NCBI GenBank assembly: GCA_945878705.1
Contig: CAMCUE010000019.1
Span: forward strand, 1-10,562
Reading direction: 5' to 3'
DNA length: 10,562 nt
From: Ferrithrix thermotolerans DSM 19514
GTDB lineage: Bacteria; Actinomycetota; Acidimicrobiia; Acidimicrobiales; Ilumatobacteraceae
How positions within the stretch are numbered: position 1 is the stretch's first letter; each line of letters begins with the position of its first letter. Position numbers and translations under genes: made by a program. Of the stretch, positions 5,279-10,562 are shown piece after piece. The notes under the pieces were generated by a model. That model was given only the letters and a program-made list of their open reading frames with translations. It had not been told where the DNA came from and searched no databases.

Positions 5279-6898
5279 GTGTCGCGCGAAGATACAAAAG
5301 GTACAACGAAACTTAATATTCGTTGGCTTGGCAAAGTGCCTTATCGCGAAGCACTAGCAGTGCAAACTGCGATGTTCTCGCAGTCACCAAATCAGCATTT
5401 GCTAATGCTCGAGCACCCACATGTTTTTACTTATGGTCCGAGTGCTGATCTGAAAAACAATTTGAAGTGCGACCCAAAACAAGTTGGCGCAGAACTCGTA
5501 AAAGTCAATCGTGGCGGTGACATCACGTACCACGGCCCCGGCCAACTAGTTGTGTATCCGATACTTTCGCTTGAAGCGAAGCATGGTGTTGGCGGGCCAG
5601 CCGATCTGCAGGCATATGTTTGCGGTGTTGAGCAACTTGTGATTGACACACTTGCTCATCTTGGTGTGGTTAATGCTGGTCGTTTCGCTGGCTATCCGGG
5701 TGTTTGGATTGATCATCAGTCGGCAACTCCGAAAAAGATTTGTGCAATCGGTGTTCGAGTTTCGCGTGGGCGCACGATGCATGGGTTTGCATTAAATGTT
5801 TCGACAGATCTCAGTTATATGCGTGAGCACATCGTGCCTTGTGGCATCGCCGAGTACCCAGTTACATCGCTCGCCGAACTTGGCTTCAACTTTTCAGTTC
5901 AGCAAGTTGCCGATGTGGTTGCAAAATTGGCAGCCAAGCGTTGGACAAGTGGCGAATTTGATCGACACGATGTGGCGTGGACAGCAGCAACAGAAAATCC
6001 TAATGCCGAGTCAAATATCCAGATCACCGAGCGCAAACCTGATTGGTTGCGTCCTCATGTGAGTCATGGTGCTGAAGTCTTGGCAACGAAAAAAACTTTG
6101 CGTGACTTGAATCTTGTAACTGTTTGTGAAGAGGCTGGTTGTCCGAATTTGTCAGAATGTTGGGCTGACGGCACCGCAACAATGATGGTGCTCGGCGAGC
6201 GATGCACGCGTGCATGTGGCTTTTGTTTAATTGACACTCGCAAACCACTTGCGCCCGATGTAAGTGAACCACTTCGTGTTGCTCAAGCCGTTCTTCAAAT
6301 GAAACTCGAACATGCTGTTTTGACAATGGTCGCACGCGATGATTTAGCCGACGGCGGAATGGCGCATGTTGCACAATGCGTTCGTGAAATTCGACGTATC
6401 TCACCGAAGACACGTGTTGAAACTTTAATTTCAGACGCCAAAGGCAGTGATGCACTCGACGCAATTTTTCTTGAGCGACCAGATGTTCTGAATCACAACA
6501 TCGAAACAGTTGCGCGGTTACAACGCCAAGTTCGCCCGTCGGCGGGTTATGCGAGAAGTTTGTCTGTCTTAGCTCGTGCTCGCGCCGCAGGTCTAGTCAC
6601 GAAATCTGGTTTCATGTTGGGTCTAGGCGAAAGTAAAGATGAAGTTGAAGCAACGTTGATTGACCTGGCATCTGTTGGTGTGCAGATTGTCACAATCGGC
6701 CAATATTTACGACCCACGCAAGACCATCTGCCTGTTGTGCGATGGGCAGAGCCGGCTGAGTTCACGAACTATGCCGAGTTTGGTGAAAAACTTGGCATTA
6801 AACATGTTGAAGCGAGTCCGTTGACAAGATCTAGTTATCATGCCAAGCATGCAGCCGAGCAAACTGTTTCTGTACAACTCGTGAGTATTCGATCATGA
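5279..6898 (+). CDS. lipB-lipA: LipB-LipA fusion: octanoyltransferase plus lipoyl synthase
   Basis: One 539-aa open frame holding both steps of lipoate assembly. Residues about 10-225 are LipB, which moves octanoate from acyl carrier protein to the target lysine: RGGDITYHGPGQ (78-89), catalytic Lys153 in KKICAIGVRV, MHGFALNV, and catalytic Cys188 in IVPCGIAEYPVTSL. Residues about 250-539 are LipA, a radical-SAM enzyme that inserts sulfur at C6 and C8: auxiliary cluster cysteines 283, 288 and 294 (CEEAGCPNLSEC), the SAM cluster CTRACGFC (309, 313, 316), and C-terminal RSSY (517-520). All key residues are intact in both halves. A linker of roughly 25-30 residues (AATENPNAESNIQ...) joins them without a stop, whereas in most actinobacteria lipB and lipA are separate neighbours. 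The GTG start lies 3 bp after the E2 stop, so it is co-transcribed. An in-frame internal GTG (residue 232) could also start a separate LipA. Confidence 0.94.
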   Translation: MSREDTKGTTKLNIRWLGKVPYREALAVQTAMFSQSPNQHLLMLEHPHVFTYGPSADLKNNLKCDPKQVGAELVKVNRGGDITYHGPGQLVVYPILSLEAKHGVGGPADLQAYVCGVEQLVIDTLAHLGVVNAGRFAGYPGVWIDHQSATPKKICAIGVRVSRGRTMHGFALNVSTDLSYMREHIVPCGIAEYPVTSLAELGFNFSVQQVADVVAKLAAKRWTSGEFDRHDVAWTAATENPNAESNIQITERKPDWLRPHVSHGAEVLATKKTLRDLNLVTVCEEAGCPNLSECWADGTATMMVLGERCTRACGFCLIDTRKPLAPDVSEPLRVAQAVLQMKLEHAVLTMVARDDLADGGMAHVAQCVREIRRISPKTRVETLISDAKGSDALDAIFLERPDVLNHNIETVARLQRQVRPSAGYARSLSVLARARAAGLVTKSGFMLGLGESKDEVEATLIDLASVGVQIVTIGQYLRPTQDHLPVVRWAEPAEFTNYAEFGEKLGIKHVEASPLTRSSYHAKHAAEQTVSVQLVSIRS

Positions 6899-7017
6899 AC
6901 ATCACGATGCGCAAAATAAATCGCGCTATGGTCCATTTGTAATGAACACTCGACAGCAAATCGTTGACGTAGTAACTGATTATCAAGAAGGTCGACTAGT
7001 TAAATGATCAATGTCAA
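6899..7017 (+). other. 119-bp spacer with overlapping mini-frames
   Basis: The spacer contains two tiny frames in tandem: 6895-6942 (15 aa), whose ATG overlaps the lipB-lipA stop as ATGA, and 6942-7007 (21 aa, MNTRQQIVDVVTDYQEGRLV plus K), whose ATG overlaps the previous stop as TAATG. A TTGACG at 6964-6969 could be a -35 box, but no convincing -10 follows. I recognise no family; these may be chance frames or a degraded gene. Confidence 0.25.
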
Positions 7018-8139
7018 ATGACTATTAGCAAAACTTTAAGTTCAAGTGCGCTTTATGCTTCGCGAATCTCGCGTGTGCGCCAAGAGATGCAACGCCGCTC
7101 AATTGACGCCACATTGCTGAGTATCGGCCATGATTTGCCGTATCTAACTGGTTATTACGCAATGCCCCTCGAGCGATTAACAATGCTTGTTGTCACGCAC
7201 GAGTCGGTGGCGGCGTTAGTTGTGCCAAGACTTGAAGCCCCGCGAGTGACGCCATTTGATGACGTGTTTCGTATTGTTCCTTGGGGTGAAACTGAGAATC
7301 CAGTAGCAATTGTCGCCAAACTTTTGAATGACGCCAAAACTATTGCAGTTGGCGATCAAATGTGGGCAAGGTTTTTGGTTGAGTTGATGAGTTTTGTAAC
7401 GAATGCAAAATTTGTCCGCGCTGTTGATGTTGTCGGTCCAATGCGCATGGCCAAAGATGTAAATGAGATTGAGGCGCTTCGTTTAGCTGGCGCCGCAGCC
7501 GATCGTGTAGCGATGCAACTTCAGGCCGGCGAAATTGATCTTGTCGGTCGCTCAGAAGCCCAAGTCTCAACAGATATCTCGGCGAGATTAATTGATCAGG
7601 GCCATGATGTCGTTAATTTCGCAATTGTCGCCGCAGGCGAAAATGCTGCAAGCCCGCATCACCATGCCGGCCCACGAGTTATTCAAAAAAATGAAATCGT
7701 ATTATGCGACTTCGGCGGCACAATGAACGGCTATTGCAGCGACATCACTCGATGTGTGTTTGTCGGTACACCATCTCGAAAAATCACTAGTGCGTATTCT
7801 GTTCTGCACGCGGCTCAAGCCGCTGGCGTTAAAGCTGGCGTGGTCGGTGCAACATGTGAGTCAGTCGATGCAGCAGCGCGCAGGATTATTGATGATGCTG
7901 GGTTCGGCGATTTTTTCATCCATCGCACGGGTCACGGCATTGGAATGGAAGCGCACGAAGACCCTTACATGGTCAGCGGCAACAAGTTGACAATTGTTGC
8001 AGGTCATGCGTTTAGTGTCGAGCCAGGTATTTACTTGCCAGGCAAATGGGGAATGCGTCTTGAAGACATTGTTGTCGCCACCGATGCTGGCCCAGTGTCA
8101 ATGAACAATGTTGATCATTCGTTAGTGATTTTGAATTAA
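7018..8139 (+). CDS. M24 family metallopeptidase (Xaa-Pro aminopeptidase/PepP-like)
   Basis: Cytoplasmic dinuclear-metal aminopeptidase of the pita-bread fold, predicted to release an N-terminal residue ahead of proline. It has 373 aa. An N-terminal creatinase-type domain (about 1-140) includes IDATLLSIGHDLPYLTGY. The catalytic domain (about 150-373) carries all five metal ligands: Asp231 (LCDFGG), Asp242 (CSDITR), His306 (HRTGHGIGMEAHE), Glu335 (FSVEPGIYLPG) and Glu349 (MRLEDIVV). There is no signal peptide. The ATG at 7018 is taken because family homology (SRISRVRQEMQRRSIDATLLS) begins shortly after; there is no Shine-Dalgarno. Its stop overlaps the start of the next gene by one base. The true substrate may be a Pro-dipeptide or a non-peptide, since creatinase-like paralogues share this fold. 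Confidence 0.93.
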   Translation: MTISKTLSSSALYASRISRVRQEMQRRSIDATLLSIGHDLPYLTGYYAMPLERLTMLVVTHESVAALVVPRLEAPRVTPFDDVFRIVPWGETENPVAIVAKLLNDAKTIAVGDQMWARFLVELMSFVTNAKFVRAVDVVGPMRMAKDVNEIEALRLAGAAADRVAMQLQAGEIDLVGRSEAQVSTDISARLIDQGHDVVNFAIVAAGENAASPHHHAGPRVIQKNEIVLCDFGGTMNGYCSDITRCVFVGTPSRKITSAYSVLHAAQAAGVKAGVVGATCESVDAAARRIIDDAGFGDFFIHRTGHGIGMEAHEDPYMVSGNKLTIVAGHAFSVEPGIYLPGKWGMRLEDIVVATDAGPVSMNNVDHSLVILN

Positions 8140-8864
8140 TGCGTCTCGATGCGGCCACATTTTTATTGCAGTGGGCGACGGGTGGTATCGCGTTTTTGTG
8201 GTTCACACTTCGTAGTCAAGAGATTTCGTCTGGTTACTCAAAACTATTGCGCGGTGTATTTGGCTCGCTTGCAATTTTTGCGGTTGCCGCGGGTTTCTTT
8301 TTTGACAAAGTTCTAATCCGTGAACTCGCCAGCATTGCCGTCGCTTTAACTGCTTTTGCGACACTGGCCAAAAAATCTGCAAAATTTGATTTGGTTGCGG
8401 TGGCAATCGGCGCAGTCGGATTAGTTGCTTCCGTAGTTGCAAACAACAGTGCAAATTTTGTTGATTTGTTGCGAGTAGTTGTTGGTGCGGCATTTCTTGG
8501 TGCGGTCACAGATTTGATGTTGCTCGGACACTGGTATCTAGTGCAACCAGGCATGACTCGAAAACTTCTCAATGAATTAACGAACACACTGTTGATTATT
8601 TGGCCACTCGAAATTGCAGTAATGCTTTTACCAACCGGAATGATCAGCGTGCTCAACGGCACGATTGATGACGGATGGAACGGCATCCTTGGATATTTCT
8701 GGGTCGGATGTGCGGCACTAACTGGTGTGCTTGCGTGGTTCACTCGCGCCGCTTTGAAAGAGCGAAGTTACTCGGCAGTTATGGCGGCAACTGGTTTGAG
8801 TTATTTGGCGATACTCACAGCATTCGGTACAGATCTTGTTGCGCGCGCAATTCTCGCACTCTAA
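8139..8864 (+). CDS. Multi-pass membrane protein of unknown function
   Basis: 241 aa, mostly hydrophobic, with about eight predicted membrane spans (near residues 6-24, 36-54, 61-77, 84-102, 109-131, 147-166, 180-203 and 212-237). The one segment that looks functionally constrained is TDLMLLGHWYLVQPGMT (124-140), where a span ends in charged and aromatic residues, with a His that could bind a metal or haem; the helix after it (RKLLNELTNTLLIIWPLE) is amphipathic. I do not recognise the family. The ATG shares one base with the M24 stop (TAATG), so it is translationally coupled to the peptidase. No signal peptide or ATP-binding motif is present. The gene ends in an AT-rich inverted repeat. Confidence 0.85.
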   Translation: MRLDAATFLLQWATGGIAFLWFTLRSQEISSGYSKLLRGVFGSLAIFAVAAGFFFDKVLIRELASIAVALTAFATLAKKSAKFDLVAVAIGAVGLVASVVANNSANFVDLLRVVVGAAFLGAVTDLMLLGHWYLVQPGMTRKLLNELTNTLLIIWPLEIAVMLLPTGMISVLNGTIDDGWNGILGYFWVGCAALTGVLAWFTRAALKERSYSAVMAATGLSYLAILTAFGTDLVARAILAL

Positions 8865-8886
8865 TTTTAAATTGTTACAAAATTAG
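8861..8886. repeat. AT-rich inverted repeat spanning the stop of one gene and the promoter of the next
   Basis: CTAATTTT (8861-8868) and AAAATTAG (8879-8886) form a perfect 8-bp inverted repeat around a 10-nt loop. It overlaps the membrane-protein stop codon (8862-8864) and encloses the TTGTTA -35 box of the downstream promoter. It could act as a weak terminator for the M24/membrane-protein operon, or as an operator controlling the next gene. Confidence 0.5.
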
Positions 8887-8900
8887 ATTTCGTCTACTAT
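8872..8900 (+). promoter_or_regulatory. Promoter of the PhyH-family gene (TTGTTA-17-TACTAT), leaderless
   Basis: The -35 TTGTTA (8872-8877) is followed by an ideal 17-bp spacer and the -10 TACTAT (8895-8900), which ends 7 nt before the GTG start at 8908. The mRNA should therefore begin at or right beside the start codon. There is no Shine-Dalgarno, which also supports this GTG as the true start. Confidence 0.65.
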
Positions 8901-8907
8901 CGCCTAT

Positions 8908-10143
8908 GTGAATAGTGATTACAAAGTTGATGACAAGTGGGATGCTGTAACTAAACAGTCGATCAAAGTCGGTCGACAGGGTTGGCATTCGTTGGTGCCA
9001 CCGAATGGTCATGCCAATAGGGCATCTGCAGAAAACTTTAAGTACAACGACAATCCGCTGGGTCTAGATACTCCCGAAAATGAAATTGAGACAACTCCGG
9101 AGCACAGAAATTTAGTTGCGGGAGACCCGTCTTGCGCGGGTTGGACGCGCACGCATGACGATCCAAATGTCGCGCAACTTCGCCAGAAATTGAAACTTAC
9201 AAATGGAATACGCGGACTTGAAGTTGTTTCGCATACAGAAGTTGAACGTGCTGCTGAATTATTTCATCGTGACGGTTTTGTCGTAGTCGCTGATGCAATT
9301 AAACCTGAACAACTCGGACGAATGCGAATTGCTGCCGACCGTGCAATTGATGAGATGCTCGCAGTTGATCCAGACTGTTCAGTGGGCGGTGGTGCAGGTG
9401 GGTTGCCGCATCGTTATTCGTTCGGCAGCAGTTCGGCTTCACGTCACATGTTGCATGCAAGTGAGTGGGTTGAATTAATTGATATGCCGACGACGACGCC
9501 GATAATCACAGCAATTTTTGGTTCGCCAAATTACATCGTGATTGGTGGGGGAGGCGACATTGCGATGCCTGGTTCTATCGAATATCAAGGTTTGCATTCA
9601 GATAACACTTGGGCAGAGCCGCATGATCCGAGCGGGCGAATAACCATGCGCGAGATGCCGGTACCCGCAGTGACAATTAATTTTCCGATGATTGATTTAA
9701 CTCCCGAGAACGGACCAATACGACAGATTCCTGGCACGCAAAATTCACGAGAGCCAATCCCGAGTTTGTACAACGAACCACAGTGGATGAAACTCAGCAC
9801 ACTTTGTCCGGCTCCCGCAGGATCAGCAATCATTCGTGATTTGCGTTGTTGGCACGGTGGAACACCTAATTTGTCGCGCGATGTTCGAGCGATGCCGAAC
9901 ATTGAATATTTTGCGCCATGGTTTCGCAGTGAAGCAGTTGTTCGTTCGATGCCTTACGAGCAATGGAAGTCATTATCGTCGCATGGTCAGCGAATTTCTA
10001 GATATGTAATGTGCGGCAAAGATGAAATCGTGGTTGGCGCCGGTTACATTCATCCGAAATCAAAAATGCGCGAAGAATTTAAAACAAAGCAACTCGCCGA
10101 ACTCGGCGCAGAAGCCGCCGCCGAATACCTTCGCCGCCTCTAG
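8908..10143 (+). CDS. Phytanoyl-CoA dioxygenase (PhyH) family Fe(II)/2-oxoglutarate oxygenase
   Basis: Non-haem iron oxygenase of the double-stranded beta-helix fold. It has 411 aa, longer than many family members because of about 105 N-terminal residues with no recognisable domain. The PhyH domain begins at VERAAELFHRDGFVVVADAI (about 112-131). The facial triad is His230 and Asp232 (GLHSDNTW) plus His316 (CWHGGTPN); Arg324 or Arg327 (SRDVR) would bind the 2-oxoglutarate carboxylate, and the segment IDLTPENGPIRQIPGTQNS precedes the distal His as usual. The last 70 residues (ISRYVMCGKDEIVVGAGYIHP) are extra. The substrate is unknown: the family hydroxylates lipid acyl-CoAs, amino acids, ectoine and secondary metabolites, and nothing nearby decides. 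It has its own strong leaderless promoter, so it is likely a single-gene unit. Confidence 0.9.
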   Translation: MNSDYKVDDKWDAVTKQSIKVGRQGWHSLVPPNGHANRASAENFKYNDNPLGLDTPENEIETTPEHRNLVAGDPSCAGWTRTHDDPNVAQLRQKLKLTNGIRGLEVVSHTEVERAAELFHRDGFVVVADAIKPEQLGRMRIAADRAIDEMLAVDPDCSVGGGAGGLPHRYSFGSSSASRHMLHASEWVELIDMPTTTPIITAIFGSPNYIVIGGGGDIAMPGSIEYQGLHSDNTWAEPHDPSGRITMREMPVPAVTINFPMIDLTPENGPIRQIPGTQNSREPIPSLYNEPQWMKLSTLCPAPAGSAIIRDLRCWHGGTPNLSRDVRAMPNIEYFAPWFRSEAVVRSMPYEQWKSLSSHGQRISRYVMCGKDEIVVGAGYIHPKSKMREEFKTKQLAELGAEAAAEYLRRL

Positions 10144-10157
10144 CTAAACAATTAGCT
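10142..10157. terminator. Hairpin just after the PhyH-family gene
   Basis: AGCTAA-ACAA-TTAGCT is a perfect 6-bp stem with a 4-nt loop starting at the TAG stop codon. No T-run follows, so it is a weak candidate terminator. A second small stem (GCGA-TTTAG-TCGC) lies about 15 bp further on. Confidence 0.35.
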
Positions 10158-10277
10158 GGGCAATCCACTTGGCGATTTAGTCGCTAGCCAGCGAATTCGG
10201 CACAAAACTTGACGTCCACTGCGACAAAAAGTTTACACATTGCGGGCATGATTGAAAATGCTGTATATCTAATCCGA

Positions 10278-10283
10278 TATAAT
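10278..10283 (+). promoter_or_regulatory. Consensus -10 box TATAAT before the XRE regulator
   Basis: A perfect TATAAT lies 6 nt before a GTG at 10290, matching the leaderless geometry of the other first genes here. The preceding 40 bp are very AT-rich. A TTGAAA lies 20 bp upstream, a longer spacer than ideal. An alternative, weaker promoter (TTGACG at 10209-10214, then TTTACA at 10232-10237) would serve the upstream ATG at 10248. Confidence 0.5.
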
Positions 10284-10289
10284 AATAAA

Positions 10290-10562
10290 GTGCCGAAAGA
10301 ACTGTTTTCGAGAAGTCTCATTAGCCGGGCACGACGCGATGCGAATATCTCACAGGCCGAACTTGCGCGAAGAGCGAAGACCAGCCAGGCAGCGATTTCA
10401 ATGTATGAAGCGGGCACACGGTCGCCGACTTTAGATACTTTGCTGCGCATCATTCGAGCTGCGGGTTTTGATTTGCGTATCGGTTTGTCGGGCCCTGATA
10501 CCCACACGATTACTCGTGAGCGGTTTGAAAAAACTCTTGATCCGAAAGTTTTAGAAGAGTTC
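10290..10562 (+). CDS. XRE-family helix-turn-helix regulator, 3' truncated (possible antitoxin)
   Basis: DNA-binding protein whose frame runs off the window end. From the GTG at 10290 it reads MPKELFSRSLISRARRDANI, then SQAELARRAKTSQAAISMYEAGTRSPTLDTLLRIIRAAGFDLRIGL. The helix-turn-helix lies at about residues 20-45 (Q-A-E-L-A-R-R-A-x-x-S-Q-A-A-I-S-x-Y-E-x-G), typical of Cro/XRE domains that bind operators as dimers. The frame extends upstream in phase to an ATG at 10248 (14 more codons), but that stretch contains a consensus TATAAT and is AT-rich, so I prefer the GTG. Short XRE proteins ending AAGFDLRIGL are often antitoxins placed just before a toxin gene; any partner lies beyond the window, so this is only a possibility. 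About 91 codons are visible. Confidence 0.82.
   Translation, partial: MPKELFSRSLISRARRDANISQAELARRAKTSQAAISMYEAGTRSPTLDTLLRIIRAAGFDLRIGLSGPDTHTITRERFEKTLDPKVLEEF

Noticed and set aside
6024..6464. 146-aa minus-strand frame opposite lipoyl synthase
   Set aside because: His/Arg/Gln-rich antisense shadow; the plus strand has intact LipA cysteine motifs.
8234..8743. 169-aa minus-strand frame opposite the membrane protein
   Set aside because: Antisense shadow without family features; the plus frame gives a coherent multi-span protein coupled to M24.
10184..10507. 107-aa minus-strand frame opposite the XRE regulator
   Set aside because: The plus strand encodes a clear helix-turn-helix; the reverse frame has no recognisable features.

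Overview
This window looks like chromosomal DNA of an actinobacterium of moderate GC (by eye clearly lower than Streptomyces or Mycobacterium). Three things support this. The paired TrkA genes converge on an OB-fold gene, as ceoB-ceoC do on Rv2694c in Mycobacterium tuberculosis. The E2-lipB-lipA cluster is typical of actinobacteria. Several genes appear leaderless, with a -10 box 6-8 nt before a GTG or ATG. A planktonic Acidimicrobiia-like lineage would fit, but that is only an inference. No mobile element, CRISPR array, tRNA or rRNA was seen.

Layout. Positions 2-1269 (+) hold two TrkA-type K+ uptake regulators; the first is cut by the window edge. Positions 1287-2188 (-) hold a two-gene operon: an exported DsbE/MPT53-like thioredoxin-fold lipoprotein, then a small OB-fold protein. 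The thioredoxin gene has an in-frame TGA exactly where the first Cys of the CXXC active site should be. The reading frame and the family match continue on both sides, and a bacterial-type SECIS hairpin (apical loop GGUC) lies just downstream. I read it as one selenoprotein with a Sec-Arg-Ala-Cys active site. This is the most notable feature of the window, and ordinary gene calling would split it into an 82-aa and a 65-aa fragment.

Positions 2250-2342 (+) may encode a 30-aa membrane peptide. Positions 2418-6898 (+) form a lipoate and 2-oxoacid dehydrogenase cluster: E3 (lpdA), E2 (sucB-like), and one 539-aa protein fusing octanoyltransferase (LipB) to lipoyl synthase (LipA). LipB loads octanoate on the lipoyl lysine of E2, LipA inserts two sulfurs, and E3 reoxidises the resulting dihydrolipoyl arm, so the cluster encodes both the swinging-arm enzyme and its cofactor assembly.

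Positions 7018-8864 (+) are an M24 metallopeptidase overlapping, by one base, an unrecognised multi-pass membrane protein. Positions 8908-10143 (+) encode a phytanoyl-CoA dioxygenase-family Fe(II)/2-oxoglutarate oxygenase with its own promoter. From 10290 to the window end is the start of an XRE-type helix-turn-helix regulator, possibly the antitoxin of a toxin-antitoxin pair whose partner would lie outside.
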